Shown here: in pieces, positions 12,997-25,021 of the stretch
Layout: each line of letters begins with the position of its first letter
How positions within the stretch are numbered: position 1 is the stretch's first letter
NCBI GenBank assembly: GCA_023101725.1
Contig: JALJCO010007871.1
Span: forward strand, 62,001 to 126,000
Source of the DNA: Atherinomorus stipes
Lineage: Eukaryota > Chordata > Actinopteri > Atheriniformes > Atherinidae
DNA: 64,000 bases
Direction: 5' to 3'
Position numbers and translations under genes: made by a program
The notes under the pieces: generated by a model
What the model was told of the DNA's origin: nothing
The model's database searches: none
Seen by the model: only the letters and a program-made list of their open reading frames with translations

Positions 12997-13516
12997 TAGC
13001 CTCGTGAGACCATCCTGATCTCGCGAGCTTCAGGTTTTCACTCGCAGATCAGTCTGGCTACTTGCCGTTGAAGAGAATTTGGAGCAGTTCACCAAACGAA
13101 TGTCCAATCAGCATTGGCTTTGAGGTGGGTTGAGGTGTGACGAAACAAGAAGCGACAGTTCAGTCTAAACAACATGGCGGCTTCAGCAGATGAAACTAGC
13201 GTCAGCGTGGCAATCGCTCAAGTTTTATCGGAATTACTGACGACATCTTTCTTGTTTGCTGCGCTAAAGAGCCATTGCCGGCAGCAGCAAGAGTTGCCTG
13301 GCTTGTGGTTGTGTTTTCGTCGTCACTCTGTTAGTACGTCATATGCTTCGGTGCTCTGATTGGTTGATTTGGCCCGTCTATCACCAACATAGGTGGTGAT
13401 AGACAGATGCCTTATCCAATCAGCTAACCAGTATTTTCCCCCCTTCCCAAACCTACTCTAACGGATTATTCCCAGATGGATATGCGGGAGCAAATCCATC
13501 TGGCGGAGTCAGGTTA
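12997..13516. mobile_element. Family B element with 9-bp TSD, second copy (520 bp)
   Basis: It runs from TAGCCTCGTGAGACC to GGAGTCAGGTTA and is flanked by a perfect 9-base duplication AAAGAAAGC (12988-12996 and 13517-13525). TAGCCT and TAACCT form a short terminal inverted repeat. The interior AAACAACATGGCGGC and the right-end CTGACTCCGCCAGATGG (reverse complement) tie it to the copy at 29212. A 61-codon open frame starts at the internal ATGGCGGC. Confidence 0.8.
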
Positions 13517-13525
13517 AAAGAAAGC

Positions 13526-14498
13526 CATCTGTTCACCAAAAGCTTTGGTTGAAAAAATGCTGAAAAGTCCAAGTCTTGTTAAAAAACTCTACATTTAGTA
13601 TAAACAAGTTTACATATTCATGAGCTCACAAAAATAATGCCTTTTGAAACAGTCTGTATCAAGATGACTCCTACACTGCTTTATTACATACACAAACTGG
13701 GCATGCATATGTGTTCACGCTTGACAGTTGGCAAAATTTGCTGCCCCCTTTCAAAAACGAAAGTAGTGTTGCTGTTTTGTGTACACCGTTTTCACTAAAT
13801 TTAGATGTGATTGCTGATTTCCTGTCGACAACACAGACCAGTCAGGGAAAACCTGAGAGCTGGAAGTACCTGTGGGCTGCACATATCACTCCTACTGCTT
13901 TTTATTCAGAAGATAAAGATTGACTGTGGATGGCAGTGGTGGCCTTAAATGTTCTCCATTTGTACACAAGGCTCTTTTTCACAACAACCTATTTTTCTCA
14001 TCAGAATCTTTTTTACTAACATAAAAAAACAAAGAAAAAAACAGCACAAGGAATCATTTGAAAAGTAAAACAAGGAACATATGTGGAAGGAAAAAGAGCA
14101 GACAATAAAAACAATAATAAAGTAAAAATCATTTCTCCTCTGTCACTGCCGGCAGATCGGCCCCTACAGCAAGAATCTACCATAGGCATACACAACTGAA
14201 CCAATCTGACTGGCCACCACTCAGGAAATTTATAACAGGCGCTGGGATGTTTCCAATAACATTCTCCCCAAATCTTCCAACACTTCCCCACAGAGCACTG
14301 GAGTGAATGTTGAATTTTATCAAGCCATAAACAGGACATGACGTCTGCTAGCCTTTGTAAATGAGAGGGGGGAAGCAGCATCCCTCCACTTAAGGAGGAA
14401 AGCATGTCTGCAGAGTGTGGTGTTTTCCTGGGGTCAGCTATTTTTTTCCTCCAAGAAAACCAAACAGAACGGGGAGAGGGTCTCATCAAATTCAGCCT
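13526..14498. other. Gene-free stretch
   Basis: The 157-codon minus frame at 14016-14489 has no recognisable motif and no splice support. I treat it as chance. Confidence 0.5.
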
Positions 14499-14502
14499 TT
14501 AA

Positions 14503-15134
14503 GGGGACATTGTGTAACAATTGTATATCACAAGCAACTCGCTAGTATTTTTCATGCTGCGTTCGCACGAAACCGGGCAGATGGACGACAGCCACTGTAT
14601 GTAAAGGCATCAACAGCCTCTATGTGAAGATGTGGTCTGTCGGTTATAGTGACTTCAGTCCACATCTGATATATTGTCATGGTGATGTCGTATTGTTTTC
14701 CCTGACCCATATTTTACCATCTTTCTCTCGGCTTCTGTGATTAAAATCACATCTGGTTTGTTAGTGACGGCTGTCTGCCCGACTGCACGTGATCCCAGCA
14801 TCAGAATAACGCTGGTTCCTCCTCACTGCACCCGCGGTGACTTTTCAAAAACACTACCTCGAACTGAGTTGACAACTCCAGTGTCTCAGGTGAGTTTCTG
14901 TGGTTTCCTACTGTCACACTTCTACTTAACGTAAAAATATGGCGACACGACATGGTAGCCACCACCGAGCCAACCCGTTCGATGTATATATGAATGACAC
15001 GAACGGCAAATTCAGAGCTTACAGGAGCACTTAGGTTTGTTGATGGGAGTGATTACTGATTAATGGAAAAACACTTTTGAACAAAATAATAAATTTTTGT
15101 GAATAGATAACAGGAGAACTTACACAATGTCCCT
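14503..15134. mobile_element. TTAA-flanked MITE, about 632 bp
   Basis: The left end GGGGACATTGTGTAA and right end (reverse complement AGGGACATTGTGTAA) are inverted repeats of about 15 bases. TTAA flanks both sides (14499-14502 and 15135-15138), which is compatible with a piggyBac-like or Kolobok target. The interior has no long reading frame. Confidence 0.65.
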
Positions 15135-16982
15135 TTAAGATCTGAGAAAGGGTGTGAGGCACTTCAGTTCAGTATCTGTTGAGGCTGGTACAGAACCTGC
15201 ACATAAGGATCAGTAATCACAGTTACATGGACTTTTATCCCCATTCAGATTTAAATCATTCTGATTTAAGATTTCAGGGCAGTTGTCTACATGGGAACAA
15301 ATCTATTCTGATCCGATGTGTACATGTGCCTACATTTAAGCAGATCGGTCCTGCCTGATGTGCAGAAAGATGTTTTCATCATGTGATTTATCACAGGTGG
15401 GGGGTCTACAAACTGATAGTCACAGTTCTGGTTTTTGCAGTACTTTTAGCAGCAGCTTGATTCTCATGCACTCTTACTGCAAACAGCAAAGAAGAAAAGG
15501 CATAGAGACAGAGTTTGAATTAAAAACAAACTTTCTGCTGCTGTTCAGTGAATCTGTTTGTTTGCCGCCATCTTCTAAAGTGAAGAAGCGTAGCTGGTTG
15601 CATGTTAACGTCTAGTTGGAGCATGCACTGTAGCCCTGTGTTCACACTGTACGCGAATAAAATCATTCGCTTGTCAAAATTACATGAAGTCAATGTATAG
15701 ATGCGAATAGATGCACATTTGCTTAGAGCAGCGCATTTGATGCAAATTTGCAGCACGAAAAGCCCCAGTCAAGTATCTTATTCGCATGAATGACGTTTTA
15801 CTCGCGAATGGAGCATCCTACTTGCACTAATAGAGCATATTTCGCCTATTCAATCAAGATGAAAAAAATTGAACTGAAGCGTTTTAAACGCACGAACAAC
15901 ACGAGCCCCATCATTCAAAATGAATATGATGCGACTGGATGGGCGCTCCGCGGCTGGAATAAAGCTTACAGCTCTGTTCTGTAAGAGGGGAAAAAGCACT
16001 TTTCACAGATAAGATCACAAAGTGTTTCACATAAAAGGGTGTAATAATACCATGTGATTAGGACAGAAACCAAGTCAGATGAAACCTCATTAACCAAAAG
16101 CTACAGATCACTCTGCACCCAGTATTTGACAGTATGAAATATCAGAACACCGGTGCTCTGCAGCGGGAACAGAGTGCCTGTAGTTTGTGTCCAGGAGGAA
16201 TATGGGGCTCTGTCCTAGCTACATAAATAAACTGACATTGTTGGTTACCAAAGAGTATTGGAAAACATCAATATCATTCAATACGAGTCTGCACTCAGAC
16301 TAGTGTAGGAATTAATTTGGTCACTAGATGACACTACAGTACCAGGGGTCTGTTGCACGAAGCAGGTTTAATGAAAACCCTGAGTTGTTTAACCTTGAAA
16401 TTCGGGAAACTCTGAGTTTTCCGTAACACAAAGGTAGGTAACTCAACCCAGGGAAAGAGGAGTAACTAGTCTAGCCTGTTGCACGAAGAGGGGTAACTTA
16501 AACCCTCGGTCAGTTACCATGGTAACAGACTCTCTGAAACTAACCTAGTCGGGAGCAGGTTAATGTGGAGAAACCTTGAGTTTCTTGCTGTCTCCGCCCA
16601 CTTTCAGCCACACTCGCTGTTTCATTTCCTCATTCATTCAGTCAGCGGTGAGTTTTGGCTGCTGCCGTCTCAAATAAAACATGTTAAAAATAAATCAGTC
16701 AGTAGGTTACAGACGAGTTCTTTCGATAAGGGTTTCATGGATTAAGATGCTGCAAGAAGGGTTAAATATTCGGAGATCGTTATCAGACCACGGATAAAAG
16801 TTTCATTTACGACAGTTGTCATTTCTGACATTACAGTTACACATCAGTCAGTTATCGACATACACAAGCTGATCCGTCCGTACATTTGTAATATCACCAG
16901 CCACACGTGACAGTTGGAGGTCCTGTCACTCCGTTTCCGAGAGATGGTTTGTGCTGATCATTTGATTTTTTTGGCTGACTCT

Positions 16983-17050
16983 GTTTCTGGCTAAATGGTT
17001 AAGGTGCACGTCTGTCACACGGAAAGCTGTGGTTCAATCCTTAGTGTGAC
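16983..17050 (+). ncRNA. tRNA-like segment (A and B box) inside the nested element
   Basis: TGGCTAAATGGTTAAGG resembles an A box and GGTTCAATCC a B box, with CTGTCACACGGAAAG between them, reminiscent of tRNA-Val(CAC). The acceptor stem does not pair, so it is a tRNA-derived relic or pol III promoter, not a working tRNA. Confidence 0.4.
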
Positions 17051-17257
17051 TTTTTCATGTTGCCATACGCTTTCCCCTCAAAGCATACTGTTTATTGCCC
17101 TGCATTTTTTCGCAAATAGATTTCATTGGAGATGCAGGGCATTTGAGAAATGAGACGGTTATATTTACTATTTATTTTGCTGCTGACAAGAGCGCTTCTC
17201 CCTGAGGGATTGCACCCAAGTTAAATAAATATAAAGGCTACAATGAAAGTAGTCTAC

Positions 17258-17332
17258 AGAGCTGTATTCGAACATCCACCTCCCAGGTGGCTGCTGAGCG
17301 TGCAGACCATTAGACCAATCAGGTGTTCATAC
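17258..17332 (-). ncRNA. Second tRNA-like segment, opposite strand
   Basis: On the minus strand TGGTCTAATGGTCTGCACG (A-box-like) is followed by GTTCGAATAC (B box) at tRNA spacing. The acceptor arms are not complementary. With the segment at 16983 it makes a pair facing each other within one element. Confidence 0.4.
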
Positions 17333-18189
17333 ACAAAGCCACCTGGAATCATACTGACAGGATCCGAGACTGTCGCGTTACCATTAAATAGTTCTACTCT
17401 ATAACATCGTTGTGATTGTAAAGGACAGCATTTAAACTTTAATCTTCTACCACGCCATCTTTCTTTCTTTTTTTCTTTTTTCTGCTTGCAGCAGCAGTTC
17501 AAACTCGCTTTAAAAGTTATAACTCCATTCAATGGCGAACGCAGCCCCGCCCTCGCGTCTACGTTGCCATGGTGACTCGTCGAATCGGTGCTCAATTGAT
17601 GTTGGCTTTTTATCTTGGTAGCGCACATGTAAAACCATGGGTTGAACTACTCTGAGTTGATTAAACCAACTCAAATCAGCTGTTCTGGGACGGAAAACTC
17701 AGAGTTTCGTATCTCCGAGTAGATCAACTCAGAGTTCAGAGTTACACTCAGAGTTTGTTGAACCTGTTTCGTGCAACAGACCCCAGGAGTTCAACTTCAC
17801 CTAACGGTAAACAAACACTCACTGCATGTACATAATCTAAAGGACGCAAATACTTTAGCCTGAAAGTTTTGTTAGTTATGTGTAGTATTTAATCAGCTTG
17901 TTAAATTTTGAGCGGTGGAGGCGAGGAGACTGGCAGAGACTCATTAAATTGAGTTACATTAGCTAGCTGATGGGCTTATCGCTTATAGTTTGTATGCTGA
18001 AGGGATATGTGGGCAAGGATCCTCCCCGACCGACCACAAATTGATGTGTCTGGTGTGAACACAGGGTAAGAGTGCAACCTGACAACTTCCCGATTAGATG
18101 TTTACATGAGAACACGATTAGTTTGGGAAAAAGAATACCCTACTACTTCACAATGCAGAATTGTTGCCCAACAGTAAAAGAAAAGATGT

Positions 18190-19015
18190 GGGACCCTGAA
18201 GCCTCCCACCGCTTTAGATTTTTACAGGTGTAGCTTGAGACGAGGGTGCATGTCCTGCCAGATGTAGAATGAGATAAAGTCCAGCTGGCTCAAGAAGAAC
18301 AAAAAAAATAAGGTTGGGTAGAGCTTGGAAAAGGTGGAAATATGTTGGTAATACTTTCATTTCAACTGCACTAATGCACCCTACTAGGGAGGTAGACAAG
18401 AGTTACCAACCAGACAGTGTCTGTTTAAATTGATTTGCTTCAATGTTAGAAAGTTATCTTTTATGAAAGGGTAGGATTTGAAATGAAACGCAGGTCATCT
18501 GCACAGAGTGAAACCTTGGGGTATCTCTCCAGATACTGGACACATCACTGCAATTACAGAGGGCCAAGGGAAGTGGCTCAATAGCCAAATCGAAAAGTAA
18601 AGGGCTCAAAGGGCCTCATGGCAGGTTCCTCTGTGCAATGTGAATAGATTTGATTGCTTTGAATTTCTAGAAATAGAAGCAAATGGTTTCAGTATAAAAT
18701 TTTGATATGATATGAAACCTGGTCAAAAGCAAAATTTCTCCAACACTGCAAAGAAGTATCTTAACAGTGAAATCAGCATCAATAGAGACAACACATTCAG
18801 GAATGTCATCTGAAGCAGAATAATTTATGACACATAAGTGGCATATATCAAAGTTAAAATGCCTCCCTTTTAGAAAGCCAGTGTGGTCTGTTGGTATAAT
18901 TGTTAGGACAGTCGCCAGCCTGCGGGCTAAAGCCTTAGCCAGGATGTTATCATCCAGAGGATCCTGGAAAAACGGTTCGAGCAAGCTATATTTTAAAAAT
19001 ACACCCGACCAAAAC
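18190..19015 (-). pseudogene. L1-like LINE reverse transcriptase fragment
   Basis: Minus-strand pieces in LINE order: LAKALARRLATVL and TGFLKGRHFNFDI (about 18850-18950), DDIPECVVSIDAD (finger/palm, about 18773-18815), SLCADDLRFIS (the YADD-type catalytic motif, here CADD, near 18497), and VEMKVLPTYFHLFQALPNL (thumb side, about 18300-18365). The pieces lie in different frames with stops between. No ends, UTRs or endonuclease are seen; it is long dead. Confidence 0.8.
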
Positions 19016-19137
19016 CACACCTACAGAGTACAGGAACATGTGGCCGATTATTTACAAGCAGGTTTGCGATAACAGCCGAGAAAAGCCAAGTGGATAGCTT
19101 ATTAGCTTACTAGGTAAACAGCTGAGGAACCATGTTT

Positions 19138-19260
19138 CTAAATGTAATAATAATTCTCACCTCCAACTCTTTCTGCGATGTAAAACATCCACACTGCAAA
19201 CATCAACACCATGACTCGATCCTCATCCTCATCCATCTTTTTCCTTTTCTTCTTTTCGGT
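19138..19260 (-). other. Possible coding exon, unassigned
   Basis: The frame ATGGATGAGGATGAGGATCG (MDEDEDRVMVLMFAVW...) ends at GGAG|GTGAGA, a good donor, near 19158. It resembles the acidic start of some PIF/Harbinger-type transposases, but nothing else of such an element is seen nearby. Confidence 0.15.
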
Positions 19261-20249
19261 GGATTTTAAAAGCAAACAGCTACACAAACGATGGCAGCGG
19301 GACACGATGACAACAAATGGCTTTTGATAGACATTCAATCAATAACCACGGACCGTTAGGCGACTACATCTTTTTATTTTTGTGTCAGAGCATTTAATTA
19401 ATTAGCTGTAATCTGGGTGTGAAGAAGATTTTAAGCATAGTAAAAAATGCTCCTGGAAACCATCATCCACCCTACCTTTAAGAGAGAAATAGGCCCATAA
19501 CAGGTTCCAGTGGTTGGGTCTTTCTCTTTTATCTATTCATTTTTTAGCAAAAAATGTAATACATGCCTTGATGAATGATCATAGAAAGCATTTCTGAGTA
19601 AAAGATTCAGTTGTAACTGAGCACAATAGTGGGGAGAGGAGTGCAAAGTATATCTTTAAAAAGGGGAAAAACATCTGGGCCTGTACATTTACCTGGCTAC
19701 AATGATGAGATTGCCACTTGTAATTCTACATGAGATATGGGTTTAGCCAAATTGTGCCTGAGATCAAGCTAACACTTTAGAAAGTTATGGTTGCTTAGAA
19801 AGTTGGCAGCTGAATTTTGTATAGTTTGAAAAGCCCAATTGATTCGTGGGTGATATCTGAGGAGACAGAATCATCTGGGAATTTGACGTGAGGAATGCAT
19901 TGCTTGGCCATAAAAGCCTTGGAGCTGTTTGGTCAGTATTTTCTCAGTTTATTGCCATGAACAAAAGGCAGCTAACTAATGTGTATCATGGCATATAGAA
20001 TATTTTGATGCATACACAGTGTTTGTACAGGAAGCCCCATGATTTCTTTCACTGAGCTGCGTACTGTATGTGATTATCTGACCTCCGAGATAAGCTTGAA
20101 AAGCATCCCACACCAAAGCACTGGAGGTGACAGATGACATACTTTATTGGTTGTTGTCGCACTGACCTGCTGAGTGCTGGCAGTTCAGGGCGGAGCTTTG
20201 GGCGTGTGTTTGCACCTGAAGTGCCTGATTGACAGGGGTAGGGCATAAA
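19261..20249. other. Gene-free stretch
   Basis: AT-rich with no repeat ends or coding signal that I can support. Confidence 0.5.
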
Positions 20250-20361
20250 TTGCAGCTGGTAACACAGCTGCCGTAATTTCTGAGTGTGTGTGAGAGACTC
20301 ATGCTGCAAACTAGCTGCAAAGATCCGAGGACCCACGGACTAAAACTGAAGAGGCAGCCGG
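20250..20361 (+). promoter_or_regulatory. Possible promoter and first exon
   Basis: A TATA-like GCATAAAT near 20242 is followed about 110 bases later by GGCAGCCG|GTAAGATG, a good splice donor at 20361. No ATG frame of note lies between them. This could be a 5' untranslated exon of a plus-strand transcript, but no downstream partner is proven. Confidence 0.2.
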
Positions 20362-23300
20362 TAAGATGAGAAATATGACTTATTTGTGAGCCGTGCTGCT
20401 TCTGTGGTGTCTGAAAGAGGACATTTGCCGTGTGCAGAGCCTTGCTCATGCAATTTGTGCATCTGGACTTTAAAGTGGCTGCAGTGAGTCACAGCAGGAC
20501 TTGAAATTGTTTGTTGTAAATAGATTGAGAATATGTGACTTTAGTACATCACCTACGGGACCAGATTATGTGTATAGTGTTCATGGGTTTGTTGGGCATA
20601 GTGTAGTGTATAGTATATTGGTGAATGGGGCAAGTTGGGTACTTTATTAGGTAACTTGTAAACAAGGTTAATGATAAGAGAAATAATCTCAGTAAAATTC
20701 TGGTCATTTGTATGGGAATTTGATAAATGTATTTTATTTATGTTGTTGTGTACATGACCTAATTATATGTCTGTCTTTTTAAGGTTTTTACCTGACCACT
20801 GTCCAATGGACTAAAAGAAAAGCAGAAAAATAATTTCAAATAAAGATTGGGAAAAGGATTCAACTGCTCCGTCTGAGTAAATCCAGCGCCCCTATTGATG
20901 TCGTGGGTCCACCCTTTCAAGTGTGGGGTGCAGTTAGTAAAAAACACTTGACAGTTGTTATAAAGAAAATGCTTGTTGTCATTTGACAACAATGCCTACA
21001 CATCAGCAGGAGATCAGGGAAAGACACACTAAACATTTTGACATGAAATCAGGAAGACAATATTGAGAAGACAAGATATTAATAAAGGCTGAATTCCAAT
21101 TAGTGTAAGCTGTGTTTGTTGCTTTGTTAAAAGACCAGGTTACTTTTTTATTTCAGTTGAAATTGCTGCAAAAGGTCTATCTTTACTCGAAATTTGTTTT
21201 TCTCTATTCTTCTTTTAGCGTCAACAGCTTTGCTGTTTTCTCCTTTGTTTGTGCCATGATAACTACACCCACACAAATGAGTTTTGTTCTAACTAAAGAG
21301 GTCACTCATTCCCTTATGTTGTTTTTTTTTTTTTTTCAATTTAGAGAAAAGATCTGACACTAATTACATCTTTAAATGAACTGCTAAGCAAAAGGTTTAC
21401 GTGGCCTCATTATATGCTATGTATATATACATACATATATACAGTTTATATAGGCATTATATAATATAATACTATAATATATTATACATAATATATATTA
21501 TATTAACATTATATCATATGCCTCTCAAAATAGTAAAAATAAGAAGAGTCCTAATTTTGTCATTAGTATGCAGAAATGTAGAACATTTTAAAAGATTTGC
21601 AACCTTTAAAGCTCAACTTTTTTTTTTTCTAAATCATTTCATCCTGTCCCTTAAACTGAAAGTGGCCTATACAGAAATTGTCAATTATCTGTCTGTGAAA
21701 CAAGCATGTATAGTGTCTTCTATGCCCTATCAGACGGTGCTGCAACAGGGATCAGGTGAGTTTCTGTTCCCTGTCACAGAGTGCCCCTTTGTCACTAAAA
21801 ACACTGACAGAGGGCTTTTTAATGGCTTCTCTCCTCATGTTTTGCTGTTGCAGCACAATGGGACCATCTCTGCCTTGACAACTATCCAAATTCATTCTCA
21901 CTGCTCACACAGTGTTCAAAGAACAGAACATTTCCACTTAGTTTATCAGATGAACAGAAAGACAGAAGGTCTTCAACCACAAATATGAAGTTTAAGTCCC
22001 ATAGCGAACCAATGGGCATGAAATAATCTACAACTGTACTTTATAAACATCAGTCCCACTACTCAGCCATTTACAGTAAATGTGAAAGTCAGCCATTAGA
22101 AGAGTTTTAGGCTCTAGTCAAAGTATATGTTAGTTATGTAAGGGGTTTTTAAAGTTTGCTTTTAAACAAATATGACAGCAAAAATTAATCTTTGCTCTGT
22201 TGTTTTGAAAACAGCACTATGAATTAAATAAACTATATACTAATAAATTTTGGCAAACATCAAATTTAATTATAGCCAAGTTGGGAGAAATCTCTCCTAA
22301 CAAGCAGGACCGTAGTTTATCTTTTTTTGTCATTTCTTCTCTTGTTAATCTCAGTGTCTGTTTTAGAACTAATGACAAGAGTACGTGCATATCATCTGAA
22401 ATTTCTTCGGTGTCATTATCATCACACTCACTATGTTGAAAGTTTTAGCAACAACTATTTCCATTCTGCTTACTATGATGCTGGACAGGACAAGTAGAAG
22501 AAAAAAAAAATAGAAACAACTATTTTGTTTAGTAATGAGACAGTTTGCACAAACATGAAATGATATAATCCCTACTAAAAAGTTTAAAATCAAAACAAAA
22601 TTCATATTTAGAACGAACCTGAAGTAAACACGTACGCTGCTTGAAGTGACAACCACGTTGATTCAATCAGAAATGTGCAATCAGGGAGTTAGTTCAGTAA
22701 ATATGAACTCAACGCTAACCTGAAAAAAATAATGACCCTGCTAAGAATCACTGTTGCAGGTAAGTTTTTCTTAATGATCTCTGATGTGTAACAATAATAA
22801 CACATCATTACTTATAACGGGATTTGCTGTGTGGATGATTGATCACTGACCAGTGACTGAGCAGCCAGCTGCTGCGGCGCACTGTTGCGCCTTAGCAGGT
22901 AGAAGAAGTAGTTCAAAAAACCTATTTGTACGATTTAGTTAGTTTTCACTGTGTTCATGTTAATGATAATAATAAATATAAAAATAAGATTTAGCTTGAG
23001 AATCAGTTCTATAATATCGGTGGCTGGTCGAGGAACAATCACTATTTCAGTATCAATCCACACAGAAATCGTCTTCTCGGGTAAATTTCTTTGAGCTTCA
23101 TTGTTTTTTGGTTAATTTTATTATAAATACCGAGGTCCCGGTCCAGACCTCGGTGTCCTCAGTGGTAGCTACACCCATGCTAACAAGTTCACACAGCCGC
23201 TCTCCTTCTTTTTGGCTCGCGCCTCTCTGGGCACAGGTGTGTGCAGGAGGTGCATCAGTCACAGTCACACTGCAGCTGCAGGGAGACGTAAAACTACCGA

Positions 23301-23394
23301 TGTTTTTAAGTTGTTATTAGCTTTTTTTAGGAGGGTCCTTTTCCACTCGTATCAGCAGCTAAGTTATGGACAAAAAGCTTATCAGCAATGGTCT
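20362..23394. other. Gene-free stretch with isolated splice-like sites
   Basis: It contains AT-rich microsatellite-like sequence at 21415-21520. Two strong donors (GGATCAG|GTGAGT at 21753 and GTTGCAG|GTAAGT at 22759) lie after short open frames on the plus strand. They may belong to an unidentified transcript, but the upstream acceptors are weak and no family is recognisable. Confidence 0.4.
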
Positions 23395-23487
23395 CGACCG
23401 GTCTCGTTCTAAAATCCCAAGACCGAAGTGTCCGAGACCGATACAAGACCGAGACAAAATGCAGTCGATACCTAGACGAGATCGCGC
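23395..23487. repeat. GACCGAGAC-rich dispersed repeat fragment
   Basis: Successive variants of GGTCTCG and GAGACCGA are arranged around CGACCGGTCTCG. This style of degenerate inverted repeat is common in fish transposon fragments. Class not assigned. Confidence 0.4.
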
Positions 23488-23573
23488 CCAAAGGCGCAGT
23501 TTGAGACGGATTTCCACTTGCACAAGTCTAACGTTTATTTTCAGGGGGGGGGGGACGTTGGACTCTACCTTTA
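23488..23573. mobile_element. MITE family A, copy 2 (truncated to the right end)
   Basis: Only the last 85 or so bases of the family are present, from AAGGCGCAGTTTGAGACGG through a G-run to GGACTCTACCTTTA. It is joined on its left to the GACCGAGAC-rich repeat at 23395-23487. Confidence 0.65.
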
Positions 23574-23975
23574 AACAATAATTTAAATTGCATTGCACAA
23601 CTACATTTACTGTAGGCTTGTAGAATAAATTTTATATCGGCTTGCATTACTTCCAACTTCTAAAGCCTGTTTATGAGTGGTCTATCATCTAATCACATCA
23701 AAGGCAAAACTGTAGACATTTGGTTTTTTTCAGGAGCTTAAATGTGTCTGTACATCTAGGAACAACATCTGCGCCAGTTTGGATTGTTGACAAAAGAAGC
23801 TATACCTTTTGCAGATATAAAAAATATCTTTCATCAAAAGTCCATCGCGCAAGTTTAAATGTTAAATACTATTCTTTTCTTTCCTCCACATGCTCTTACA
23901 ATTGCCTGATGTGTAGAATGAGCTGATCTCCCTTCACTTAGGTTGTGTGTAAAACTGTTTCTGCATGCTCATTGC

Positions 23976-24924
23976 TAGGGCTGGACAATTAATCGAATTT
24001 TGATCATGATTTCAATTTTGCCTTCGTACGATCATAAAAACACTGTAATCGAAGAAAAACGATTCATGTTGCATATAACGCCGCATTTATGTAAATGCTA
24101 CATGCTATTTTTTGTTCATCACTGAAGCCAGAAGAATCCTGAAGTTATAGTTATAGTTATAGTTATAGTTATAGGAATCAAACTCAAGGGAGTATAGAAC
24201 TGAAATCCTTCGAGGATCAATAAAGCATCTTGATTTGAATGCATGTAGACTGGGTATTCACTTTTTATTGCTATTATTATTTTAATCATGTCATCAGTCA
24301 TGTCAGTCATTTTCTGTACCGCTTATCCAGTTCAGGGTCGCGGGGGTTGCTGGAGCCTATCCCAGCTATTATCAGGCGAGAGGCGGGGTACACCCTGGAC
24401 AGGTCGCCAGTCTGTCGCAGGGCCAACACAGAGAGACAGACAACCATTCACACTCACATTCATTCCTAGGGGCAATTTAGAGTGATCAATTAACCTAACA
24501 TGCATGTCTTTGGACTGTGGGAGGAAGCCGGAGTACCCGGAGAGAACCCACGCATACACGGGGAGAACATGCAAACTCCACACAGGAAGGCCACGGTTGG
24601 AATTGTTTGAACCCCCTCCCCAGCCAGGAATCGAACCAGTGACCTTCTTACTGTGAGGCTGCGGTGCTAGCCACCACGCCACCGTGCAGCTAGACTGGGT
24701 ATTCACTTTTTATTGCTATTATTATTTTAATATATTATTTTATTCCTTTACTTGTTTCTAATTTATTTCCGCTTTTTTTTTAAAGTCATATTTGAAGTTG
24801 AGTTTTGGTGATTCAATAAACACTTTTTTTTTTAAATCAATAAATAATCTGGTATATTAATTGTGACTTCAATATCAATCAAAATAATCGTGATTATAAT
24901 TTTTTGCATAATCGTCCAGCCCTA
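23976..24924. mobile_element. hAT-type element with 8-bp TSD, carrying a SINE insertion
   Basis: The ends TAGGGCTGGACAATTAATCG and (reverse complement) TAGGGCTGGACGATTATGC are inverted repeats. The flanks are an exact 8-base duplication CTCATTGC (23968-23975 and 24925-24932). The span of 949 bp includes a SINE with its own long duplication, so the hAT part is about 500 bp. A (TATAGT)n-like hexamer run lies near 24147-24175. Confidence 0.9.
24287..24690 (-). mobile_element. tRNA-derived SINE, reverse orientation, 41-bp TSD
   Basis: On the minus strand the head carries TGGCGTGGTGGCTAGCACC (A box) and GGTTCGATTCC (B box), followed by the body familiar from fish genomes (GTTTGCATGTTCTCCCCGTG, then GACATGCATGTTAGG, then GTACCCCGCCTCTCGCC). 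A 41-base direct repeat flanks it exactly (24246-24286 and 24691-24731), the target-site duplication made by LINE-type integration. Confidence 0.85.
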
Positions 24925-25021
24925 CTCATTGCGCGAGTTTCGGGTACAAAGCCTCAAAAGGGGCGCATGTGGGGGAGACGAGCTGTGCGTTCTCATTCGT
25001 CTGGCTGCGCCGGTGTCATTT

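Larger units (their letters stand above)
16346..17783. mobile_element. Nested TIR element, about 1.44 kb, with CAG duplication
   Basis: The ends GGGTCTGTTGCACGAAGCAG and (reverse complement) GGGTCTGTTGCACGAAACAG are near-perfect inverted repeats, flanked by CAG on both sides (16343-16345 and 17784-17786). A further internal copy of TGTTGCACGAAGAGG lies near 16480. A 3-base duplication would suit PIF/Harbinger-like elements, though no transposase remains. Two tRNA-like segments lie inside. Confidence 0.75.
15634..18066. mobile_element. DNA transposon with CCCTGTGTTCACAC ends, about 2.4 kb, split by a later insertion
   Basis: The ends CCCTGTGTTCACACTGTACG and (reverse complement) CCCTGTGTTCACACCAGACA are inverted repeats. 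TAG on the left and TAA on the right could be a worn 3-base duplication. About 1.0 kb belongs to this element; the rest is the nested element at 16346-17783. No transposase is recognisable. Confidence 0.6.

Noticed and set aside
23733..23926. Strong acceptor TTTTTTTCAG followed by an open frame SLNVSVHLGTTSAPVW...
   Set aside because: Its phase does not fit the donor at 22759 and no family is recognisable.
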